This document shows positions 1-6,146 of a DNA stretch of 64,000 nucleotides, in pieces. The notes under the pieces were generated by a model. It was given only the letters and a program-made list of their open reading frames with translations, did not search any database and was not told where the DNA came from. The number at the start of each line of letters is the position of its first letter. Position 1 is the first letter of the stretch. This DNA comes from JAICKM01 sp038228295 (GTDB taxonomy: Bacteria > Chloroflexota > Chloroflexia > QHBQ01 > JAICKM01), in NCBI GenBank assembly GCA_038228295.1, contig JBBRPH010000021.1:10857-74856 (forward strand), in the 5' to 3' direction. The position numbers were made by a program, and so were the translations under genes.

Positions 1-2
1 GG

Positions 3-701
3 CAGCAGGGCAGCCTGCTTGAGGTGGGCTGCGGCGCCGGACGTAACCTGCGCGCTTTCGCTCACTACCGACCCGATCTCCAGTTGCAGGGCACAGACAT
101 CAGTCGCGTGGCATTGCACGAGGCGGCGGTGGCGGGCGGGCCGATTGTCTACACGATGGGCGATGCCCTTGACCTACCCTATCCCGCGGCCTCGTTTGAC
201 GTCGTGGTGCTGTTCGATTTGCTGGAACATGTGCCCGACGTAGACAAAGCGGTGGCCGAGGTGGCCCGCGTGCTGCGGCCCGGCGGCGTATTTCACGGCT
301 TTGTGCCGTGCGAAGGCAATGGACGCACGCTGTTCGCGCTGCTGCGGCACAGCCGGCGGCTACCGATTCACCGCTGGAAGCGTGACCATATTGGGCATAT
401 CCAAATCCTGACCACCAACGATTTGCGCCGCTTTGTGGAAACCAATGGCCTAACGGTGCGTGATATCACCTATAGCTTCCACCTGCTGGGCCAAATCCAT
501 GACATTGTGGACTACTGGCGGCGCGAACAGTTAGCCGGAGGACAGGCGCGCAATCCGCTCAGTCGTGCCCTGGTCAAAGCGATCAGCCGGGTGGTGTTCT
601 ATCCCACCTGGCGGCTGGCCTACTGGGAAGACCAGTGGCGCAAACACGACCGGCGCGCCATCGGGGTCCATTTGACCGCGCAAAAGGGGAACCCCGCATG
701 A
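3..701 (+). CDS. SAM-dependent methyltransferase, class I (5' end outside window)
   Basis: The reading frame is open to the left edge, so the start lies outside the window. The first visible codons already encode motif I of class I methyltransferases (LLEVGCGAGRN), the glycine-rich loop that binds S-adenosylmethionine. This is followed by an acidic motif II region (GTDIS), then DVVVLFDLLEHVPD and a post-motif LRPGGVFHGFVP, the usual Methyltransf_11 order. The C-terminal part has no motif I recognise. Its stop overlaps the next start by ATGA, so the two are probably translated together. With the membrane protein and O-antigen ligase-like gene that follow, a role in modifying a glycan or its lipid carrier is plausible; the substrate cannot be read from the sequence. 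Confidence 0.85.
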   Translation, partial: QQGSLLEVGCGAGRNLRAFAHYRPDLQLQGTDISRVALHEAAVAGGPIVYTMGDALDLPYPAASFDVVVLFDLLEHVPDVDKAVAEVARVLRPGGVFHGFVPCEGNGRTLFALLRHSRRLPIHRWKRDHIGHIQILTTNDLRRFVETNGLTVRDITYSFHLLGQIHDIVDYWRREQLAGGQARNPLSRALVKAISRVVFYPTWRLAYWEDQWRKHDRRAIGVHLTAQKGNPA

Positions 702-1654
702 TCCGTCTCTGGACCGCCGCTGCGATAATCGCCGCCGTTGTGCTGGTGCTGCTGGGCCGCGTGATCCCGGTGCCGCCCGTCGTCACCGGCGAAGAAGGCT
801 CGCGCACCGATCTAGTGAAGACCCGTATTGATGTAGTCACGGCGCGCTACGATTTCCAACAAAAAGAACTGGCCTACCACCGGTTTCTGACGAAACCGCT
901 GACCTTGATCCCCAACGAGGTGCGCCGGCAGGCCACTGAGTGGGAAAACGGCGGCAACCATCAAGTGCTACTAGAGCAGGCCCGCAACAAAATCCAGCAG
1001 AGCGTGGATCTAGGCCATGCAATGATCCCCTATGCCGAGTCGGGCGAAGCGTTTTTCGCCCAACTACGCCGCTACGACGACAATCTGATGAGTTGGAGCC
1101 GCACGCTGGGGGCGCGCAGCGAAGAGTTACGTCGCTCTACTTGGCCGATCCTCGAATGGCTGAAAAAGTACCCGTTAGAAAGCGGCGGTGAAGATCGCGA
1201 GTTCCACGCCTTTCCCGCCTCCAATGTGGTGCGGGCGACTGCGCTGATCGAGAAGTTGGCCCCACAACTCGATGCGCCCGATGCCGATGCGACCACGTTC
1301 CGCCGCCTGGCGCTGGCGACTGATGATCTGTGGGCCGCCGGCAAAAACATTCCCAGCGTGAACAAGTATCACGACGGCTACTTTAGTGCGTTGCGCCGCT
1401 ACGATGCCCAATCGCTGGAGGTAGCCGTTGTGCCCGAAGCGCCGCTACCCAGCGGGCAAACGACGCGGGCCTGGCTGGCGGCGAGCGCGCTAGGCGCATT
1501 GTTGGCCGGGGCGCTATTACTGTTCCTGGCCCCCGCCGCGTTCTGGCAACGGTTCGCGCCGCTGGCCGCTCGGTTGGCCCCGCTGACGGCGCGCCTCACG
1601 GCCCTCATCGGGCGGCTGCCCTTGCTGCGCCCGCGCCCAGTCGCCACAAAGTAA
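698..1654 (+). CDS. hypothetical protein with N- and C-terminal membrane segments
   Basis: Start chosen at the ATG that overlaps the upstream stop (ATGA). A longer frame opens at 635 but would bury 60 bases in the methyltransferase gene. The 318-residue product starts with a hydrophobic segment (residues about 5-22), has a long soluble, largely helical middle rich in Arg, Glu and Leu, and ends with a second hydrophobic segment (about residues 260-285) and a short basic tail. I do not recognise the family. The topology suggests a large external domain held between two membrane anchors. It lies between a methyltransferase and an O-antigen ligase-like gene, all in one direction with tiny gaps, so a role in envelope glycan assembly is an inference from context. 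Confidence 0.75.
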   Translation: MIRLWTAAAIIAAVVLVLLGRVIPVPPVVTGEEGSRTDLVKTRIDVVTARYDFQQKELAYHRFLTKPLTLIPNEVRRQATEWENGGNHQVLLEQARNKIQQSVDLGHAMIPYAESGEAFFAQLRRYDDNLMSWSRTLGARSEELRRSTWPILEWLKKYPLESGGEDREFHAFPASNVVRATALIEKLAPQLDAPDADATTFRRLALATDDLWAAGKNIPSVNKYHDGYFSALRRYDAQSLEVAVVPEAPLPSGQTTRAWLAASALGALLAGALLLFLAPAAFWQRFAPLAARLAPLTARLTALIGRLPLLRPRPVATK

Positions 1655-1669
1655 CGAGCAGGACACCCG

Positions 1670-3208
1670 ATGCAAACCACCCAGGTCCAGCCTCAACCCG
1701 CGCCCACCTTAGCACTACCTACGAATAGTCGCCTGCGGGCGGGGCTACAGTCCGACGGCGCGGCGCTGGCTGCGCTGTTCGTGGCAGCGGCGATCTATTA
1801 CCTGTTGCCGGGCCTACCCGCCGCCGTCATCGGAGCTGCACTTTATTTCGCGCTGGCCCTCTGGCGGCCACACCTCACGCCCGCCCCGATCATTGCCAGT
1901 GCGTCGCTGTTCCTGCGCCCGCGTGGCATCGGCCACTACAACTTCGCCCTGGCCGAGACGCTGATCGTGCTATCGGTGGCCGCCTGGGTTATCCGTGATG
2001 GGCTAGCGCTGTTCACCAGCCACCGCCTTCCTGTAGGCGAGGGGCTGAGGGTGCCGGCAGTTAACCTCCGCACCGTCTTGCTCACCGCCATCCGCCGGCC
2101 CTTTGTTTGGGCGGCCGCTGCATTCCTGATCGTGGGCGCGCTGTCGCTGATCTTGCCGCACCCCAGCCATCGTGCTGAAGCCCTGCGCGAGTTCCGCTGG
2201 ACAATTGTCGAGCCGGTGCTAGCCTTTGCTCTCATGGCGCGCTATGTCCGCACACGGAGTGACATCTTCCGCGTGCTGACCGCGTTTCTGGTGTCGAGCG
2301 CCTTGAATGCCCAGGTCGGCGTAGACCAAGCGCTATTCGGTGACACTTGGAGCATGGAAGGTGTGGGCCGCGCTATCGGCTTGTTCAACAGCGCCACTGC
2401 ATTCGGTATTTTTGTCGGGCGGGCGCTGGCAATGGCCCTGGCCCTGGCGATCTTCTTGCCTTCCGCCGATGAGCTAATGCGCCGCCGACACTGGGGCTAC
2501 GCGCTGCTGTGCCTACCACTAGGCTTGGGTGTGATCCTTAGCTTTACGCGCGGTGCATGGCTGGGGGTGGGCATGGCGGTGCTGGTTGTGGCGCTGGTAG
2601 CACGAGCCTGGCGATTGCTGCTGGGCCTCGGTGGGTTGGCAGTGGCCGGCGTGATCTATTCACTGTTCAGCAACGTCGAGCGGCTGAATACGCTATTCAG
2701 CCTGACGGGCGGTACCAACGTCTCGCGCCTCGTGATCTGGCAATCGGCCTGGCGCGTTATCAAAGCGCACCCGTTGACCGGTATCGGCCTCGACCAGTTC
2801 CTCTACCAAGAGGGCTATGGCATCCCGCAAAACCGCTTCCAGACCGTTTCACATCCGCACAACTGGATCCTCGATACCTGGTTGCGGCTGGGCCTGTGGG
2901 GGTTGGGGTTAATGGCGCTAACCTTCCTGGTCTATTTTGTGCTGGCCGGCTACGCCTATCGAGGGCAACGCAATACCGTGCGCGGCGCGCTGATCTTGGC
3001 CTTGATCGCCGGCATGACCGATCATGTGGTGCATGGTCTGGTGGATATGGCCTATTTCACGCAAGACCTGGCGCTAGTCTTCTGGTTTATGCTTGGCCTA
3101 CTCGGCGCAGTACTGCTAATGCCCAAAGAAACGGCGGTCGCTGCGGTCCCCGCCACCGCTATTACGCCGGACCCTGCTACGCTAGACGCTGCACCTCTGC
3201 CCGCCTAA
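1670..3208 (+). CDS. O-antigen ligase / polymerase-like membrane protein (Wzy_C family)
   Basis: 512 residues, highly hydrophobic, with about 11-12 predicted membrane segments. The diagnostic region lies near residues 345-425: a WQSAWRVIKAHPLTGIG stretch, a large external loop, then HPHNWILDTWLRLG, which matches the Wzy_C (PF04932) pattern of WaaL ligases and Wzy polymerases. These enzymes join lipid-linked glycan to an acceptor on the outer face of the membrane. FTRGAWLG near residue 295 is also typical. About residue 120 a short stretch (HRLPVGEGLRVP) resembles peptides encoded by the palindromic repeats seen elsewhere in this window. The gene follows the upstream pair after 15 bases. Ligase versus polymerase cannot be decided from sequence alone. 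Confidence 0.88.
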   Translation: MQTTQVQPQPAPTLALPTNSRLRAGLQSDGAALAALFVAAAIYYLLPGLPAAVIGAALYFALALWRPHLTPAPIIASASLFLRPRGIGHYNFALAETLIVLSVAAWVIRDGLALFTSHRLPVGEGLRVPAVNLRTVLLTAIRRPFVWAAAAFLIVGALSLILPHPSHRAEALREFRWTIVEPVLAFALMARYVRTRSDIFRVLTAFLVSSALNAQVGVDQALFGDTWSMEGVGRAIGLFNSATAFGIFVGRALAMALALAIFLPSADELMRRRHWGYALLCLPLGLGVILSFTRGAWLGVGMAVLVVALVARAWRLLLGLGGLAVAGVIYSLFSNVERLNTLFSLTGGTNVSRLVIWQSAWRVIKAHPLTGIGLDQFLYQEGYGIPQNRFQTVSHPHNWILDTWLRLGLWGLGLMALTFLVYFVLAGYAYRGQRNTVRGALILALIAGMTDHVVHGLVDMAYFTQDLALVFWFMLGLLGAVLLMPKETAVAAVPATAITPDPATLDAAPLPA

Positions 3209-3373
3209 GCCGTCCCATCGGCCGATCCAGGCAGCACAATAGGCACACTTTTTGCATCGCCTGCCCAACGACAACAATACCGGTAGCGCCTGTGCCAAAA
3301 AGTGCCGCGTGTTGGGCGACTCGATACACGGATCGCTTGGAGCAGGCTTCTAGCATTTAGGAGGAGCTGTGCA

Positions 3374-4342
3374 ATGACCGTCAAATTTGGCTTATTTGTA
3401 CCCCAGGGTTGGAAGATGGATCTGGTAGGGATCGCAGATCCCTTTGAGCAATATGAGGCTATGACCCGTGCCGCCCGTGCCGCCGAGGAAGCGGGCTTGG
3501 ATTCGATCTGGGTCTATGATCATTTCCATACCGTGCCGGTACCGACCGAGGAAACGACGTTTGAGGCGTGGACGATCACTGCCGGATTAGTACGCGATAC
3601 ACAGCGCGTGCGCGTGGGGCAGATGGTGACCTGCAACGGCTATCGCAGCCCGGCACTGCTGGCGAAAATGGCCTCCACGGTAGATGCGATGAGCAATGGG
3701 CGTCTGATCTGCGGCTTGGGGGCGGGCTGGTATGAGCATGAGTGGCGCGCCTATGGCTACGGCTTCCCTGATGTGCCGGTTCGCATGGGGATGTTCCGCG
3801 AAGCTTGCGAAGTGATCCACCAGATGTGGACTGCGAACGCACCGGTATTCCAGGGCAAATACTACACGATTGATAAGCCGATTAACCTACCACGGGGCGC
3901 AGGCAGCGGGCACCCGGAAATGTGGATCGGCGGCGGCGGCGAAAAGGTCACACTGAAATTGGTGGCGCAATATGCCGACGGCTGCAACGTCGGCGGCGGC
4001 AACCCCGATACGATCCGCCAGAAAGTAGCCGTGCTACGCGGCCATTGCGAGCTGTTGGGCCGCGACCCCAGCACGATCACTGTCAGCACCAGCATCGAAG
4101 ATGTCCACCTGTTGCGCCCCGGCGAAGACCCGGCCCAAGCCCATGCCTGGACCAACGGCCGCATGACCGCCGATCAATATCAGAGCCGCTACAAGATCCT
4201 CACCGCCGATCAACTGACGCAGCAGATCCAGGGGGTGGTGGACGCGGGCGCGACCTATGTCCTGGTCTATCTGGCCGGACTGGCCTATGACCAGGAGATG
4301 ATCCACCGCTTCGCCCAGGATGTGATGCCGCGCTTCGCGTAG
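3374..4342 (+). CDS. LLM-class (luciferase-like, F420-dependent type) oxidoreductase
   Basis: 322 residues, the normal size for a bacterial luciferase-like monooxygenase TIM barrel. Start set at the ATG preceded by AGGAGC at 6-7 bases; the frame is open upstream to 3302 but those residues do not fit the family. The N-terminus (VKFGLFVPQGW) and the AEEAGLDSIWVYDHFHTVP, GRLICGLGAGWYEHEW and MWIGGGGEKVTLKLVAQYADGCN stretches are typical of the F420-dependent TIGR03560/TIGR03559-like branch, where the cofactor is a deazaflavin rather than FMN. The substrate is not predictable. It is preceded by 165 non-coding bases and looks like a single-gene unit. Confidence 0.9.
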   Translation: MTVKFGLFVPQGWKMDLVGIADPFEQYEAMTRAARAAEEAGLDSIWVYDHFHTVPVPTEETTFEAWTITAGLVRDTQRVRVGQMVTCNGYRSPALLAKMASTVDAMSNGRLICGLGAGWYEHEWRAYGYGFPDVPVRMGMFREACEVIHQMWTANAPVFQGKYYTIDKPINLPRGAGSGHPEMWIGGGGEKVTLKLVAQYADGCNVGGGNPDTIRQKVAVLRGHCELLGRDPSTITVSTSIEDVHLLRPGEDPAQAHAWTNGRMTADQYQSRYKILTADQLTQQIQGVVDAGATYVLVYLAGLAYDQEMIHRFAQDVMPRFA

Positions 4343-4407
4343 TGGCGGCCCCGTCGTTAGACAGGGAATCTTATAGGCACTAGACCCTGATCCCGTTTGC
4401 AACGCTA

Positions 4408-4416
4408 TGCTATAAT
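4408..4416 (+). promoter_or_regulatory. extended -10 promoter (TGCTATAAT)
   Basis: A perfect TGnTATAAT box with TATAAT at 4411-4416. The -35 position (TGATCC) is poor, as allowed for extended -10 promoters. The start of transcription would fall near 4423, giving a transcript of about 160 nt that ends at the terminator at 4554-4583 and carries the Lys-rich micro-ORF. Confidence 0.65.
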
Positions 4417-4482
4417 AGGATCAGCCGACCCGCTTGCCGGCACGCCCTTTATACCCTGTGGGGTAGAAAGCGAGTTACTGCG

Positions 4483-4533
4483 ATGGCTAAGGATAAGAAA
4501 AAAGGCAAGAAAGACAAGAAGAAGGATAAGTAG
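4483..4533 (+). CDS. Lys-rich micro-ORF, 16 residues
   Basis: ATG to TAG encodes MAKDKKKGKKDKKKDK: 10 of 16 residues are Lys and 4 are Asp/Gly. It sits between a clean extended -10 promoter (4408) and a clean intrinsic terminator (4554-4583), with no other gene in the roughly 160-nt transcript. The upstream sequence (GAAAGCGAG, then ACTGCG before ATG) is only a weak ribosome binding site. All Lys codons are AAG or AAA, which makes an A-rich run in otherwise GC-rich DNA. It may be a real very basic peptide, or the transcript may act as a small RNA and the ORF be incidental. The flanking signals support an expressed unit more strongly than they support translation. Confidence 0.45.
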   Translation: MAKDKKKGKKDKKKDK

Positions 4534-4553
4534 CGCAGGCGCGCTTATCGCCA

Positions 4554-4583
4554 GCCGTCGGGAGCGATCCCGGCGGCCTTTTT
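4554..4583 (+). terminator. Rho-independent terminator with GCGA tetraloop
   Basis: A 10-bp stem GCCGTCGGGA / TCCCGGCGGC (one G-T pair) closes a GCGA (GNRA) loop and is followed by CTTTTT. It ends the short transcription unit that starts near 4423 and abuts the 3' end of the convergent kinase-like gene. Confidence 0.85.
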
Positions 4584-5124
4584 ATGGGGCGGCGATCTCG
4601 GTCAGCCATTGGGCCGTAGCACGCGGGGAGCGCAAGCGGATGATGCGGAGGTGCGCGTACTGCGGGTCGGTCAGCGCCTGCTCATAGCGGCGGCGCTTGG
4701 ATCGGTAGTGGGTGAGCATCCAGAGCAGGATCGAGTTGCGGCTCAACAGGGCGTTGCGGAGCGACTCGCGATTGCCGTTCCACATCTCTTCGCGGGTGAC
4801 GGCACGGTGCAGGGTGCGGCGGGTGAGCTGCCACAGGATGCGCGGCAGGGCGTAGTCGAGCCAGACCACCGTATCGGCGCGGCCCCAGGTGAGGTCGCGC
4901 ACGCGGCTGTAGTTGCCGTCCAGCACCCAGGTTGGGCCGGCCAGGGCGGCGGTCACCCGGTCGCGGAACACCTCTACCGGCGCTTCGGTCCAGTTCGGCT
5001 CCCAGTTCAGCGCGTCCAGTTCGATATGGGGGACAGCGCGTTGCTGGGCCAGTGCCCGCGCCAGGGTGGTCTTGCCCGACCCGCTGCTGCCGACCACCAC
5101 GATGCGCTGCCCTACTGCGCTCAT
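4582..5124 (-). CDS. P-loop nucleoside/nucleotide kinase-like protein (adenylate kinase / topology-modulation FlaR type)
   Basis: 180 residues. A Walker A loop, GSSGSGKTT, lies at residues 12-20, followed by the HIELDALNWEPNW stretch characteristic of the FlaR-like 'topology modulation' branch of P-loop kinases, and WVLDGNYSRVRDLTWGRADTVVWLDY, the typical core of that family. The C-terminal HLRIIRLRSPRATAQWL also fits. The likely activity is ATP-dependent phosphorylation of a small molecule; no substrate is established for this branch. Its start overlaps the stop of the small secreted-protein gene by ATGA, suggesting coupling. It converges on the Lys-rich micro-unit, whose terminator lies at its 3' end. 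Confidence 0.85.
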   Translation of the reverse strand: MSAVGQRIVVVGSSGSGKTTLARALAQQRAVPHIELDALNWEPNWTEAPVEVFRDRVTAALAGPTWVLDGNYSRVRDLTWGRADTVVWLDYALPRILWQLTRRTLHRAVTREEMWNGNRESLRNALLSRNSILLWMLTHYRSKRRRYEQALTDPQYAHLRIIRLRSPRATAQWLTEIAAP

Positions 5125-5405
5125 TTGCAGACGGGCAGGCGCACGCTAAAACCGGGATCGGGGTAGCCCTTGCCCGGTGCGCTGAAACCGGGGTCCACCG
5201 CCACGGCAGCCTGCCCACTGCGCGGCAGCCCAGCGCGAAAGCCGGGATCGCCGGCATGAACGCAGGTTGTCACCGGTGCCAGGACCGGTGGGGTCGGCGG
5301 CGTAGAGCCGCTAGCGCTGCTGCCGCCCGGCACGCTCAGCGCTAGCATTAGGACGACCGCCCCGGCCAAGACACGCAAGATGTGTGAGTTCGTTATCGTT
5401 AGCAT
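5121..5405 (-). CDS. small secreted protein with DPGF repeats
   Basis: 94 residues. The N-terminus has a hydrophobic signal segment (LRVLAGAVVLMLALSV) followed by a small-residue cleavage region near residues 28-34, so the protein is probably exported. The mature part, about 60 residues, contains DPGF three times (DPGFRAGLP, DPGFSAPGKG, DPGFSVRLP) and only two Cys, which could form one disulphide. No family is recognised. It is followed by the kinase-like gene with an ATGA overlap. Upstream on the coding strand, TAAACTAAGCTGTCTATGCT leads into the start, and a plausible GGAGGTAAAC binding site lies at about 5418-5424. Confidence 0.6.
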   Translation of the reverse strand: MLTITNSHILRVLAGAVVLMLALSVPGGSSASGSTPPTPPVLAPVTTCVHAGDPGFRAGLPRSGQAAVAVDPGFSAPGKGYPDPGFSVRLPVCK

Positions 5406-5482
5406 AGACAGCTTAGTTTACCTCCTTGAAGATTCTACTAAAGCTCCCACTCTTGGATTCACACGAAAGTGGCGGCGCTTAA

Positions 5483-5824
5483 TTATTTTCGGTGTGTAGT
5501 TGGTCTACAACGCCAAAAGCTGAGGGTAACAAAGCCTAAAGGAGTTCGTGTATCCTTCCAGCGATCATACTCCGTACACGAAGTGGCTAACCGCAGTTGT
5601 AGCGGACTGTTGTGCTGTGCGAAATGGATCAGCTTCTTACGGCGAGGATGAATTGTGTAGCCAAAAGTTCCTACTTGCATGGATACCGAACGACCTTTGA
5701 TAGCTACATACATTATTAGGGGACCCGTTAGAAACGCGAAAATCACAACTCTTGCCACAAGCCACAGCTTGGGCGTTGTAGAGAATTGATCACTGTTCAT
5801 AGACCACTTATGCAATTCATCCAC
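5483..5824 (-). CDS. possible small membrane protein in AT-richer stretch (low confidence)
   Basis: An open frame of 113 codons starts at GTG 5824 or ATG 5800. It encodes one clear hydrophobic segment (LWLVARVVIFAFLTGPLIMYVAI) and then a basic part (HPRRKKLIHF). Neither start has a convincing ribosome binding site. Base composition between about 5410 and 5830 is visibly lower in GC than in neighbouring genes and codon use is unlike theirs, so this may be imported DNA, a decayed gene or chance. The remaining bases of the 5406-6146 gap hold only a dispersed repeat (5972-5996) and the clpC terminator. Confidence 0.25.
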   Translation of the reverse strand: MDELHKWSMNSDQFSTTPKLWLVARVVIFAFLTGPLIMYVAIKGRSVSMQVGTFGYTIHPRRKKLIHFAQHNSPLQLRLATSCTEYDRWKDTRTPLGFVTLSFWRCRPTTHRK

Positions 5825-5971
5825 GCTTGGCCTCGAATCTCGTGCGGCATCGTTGCGCCTGCGGTGCGGCTAACCCAACAATCAGCACCCTGCCCCGCGA
5901 CCGGCCACTACCGCGATCTCTCCCGCCGGTTGTTGCGCCCCCTGTGGGCCGGGTCGCAGGGCGATGGTCGC

Positions 5972-5996
5972 AGGGCGGAGCCCCCTCCTACACTCC
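5972..5996. repeat. dispersed GGGCGGAGCC-type intergenic repeat
   Basis: The stretch AGGGCGGAGCCCCCTCCTAC recurs with few changes at 44507-44525 and 44554-44572 (GGGCGGAGCCGCCTCCTAC). The core GGCGGAGCCGCC is close to palindromic. All copies are intergenic. Its function is unknown; it resembles a REP-like element. Confidence 0.6.
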
Positions 5997-6078
5997 TACA
6001 ATGCCGTGCAAGCGACCAGCGGGGTTGCCTCAGTATATTGACGCGCCCGCCCCGCGAAAAGTTCCCGCGCAGTAGAGC

Positions 6079-6110
6079 AAACGGCCACTGGAGCGCTCCA
6101 GTGGCCGTTT
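6079..6110 (-). terminator. 32-bp perfect palindrome downstream of clpC
   Basis: Arms AAACGGCCACTGGAGC and GCTCCAGTGGCCGTTT are perfectly complementary with no loop bases. It lies 37 bases past the clpC stop. On the minus strand the stem is followed by only a short TTT, so termination is likely but not textbook. It is the only strong hairpin at the end of the heat-shock operon. Confidence 0.6.
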
Positions 6111-6146
6111 ACATCATTGGTGCCGCAAGCAGTCCCATTACATAAT

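Noticed and set aside
2557..3301. Plus-strand frame in a second phase of the O-antigen ligase-like gene
   Set aside because: Composition is typical of a +1 shadow and the membrane-protein frame is clearly the coding one.
5786..6145. Plus-strand frames between 5786 and 6145
   Set aside because: They cover a dispersed repeat and the clpC terminator palindrome and have no ribosome binding site.
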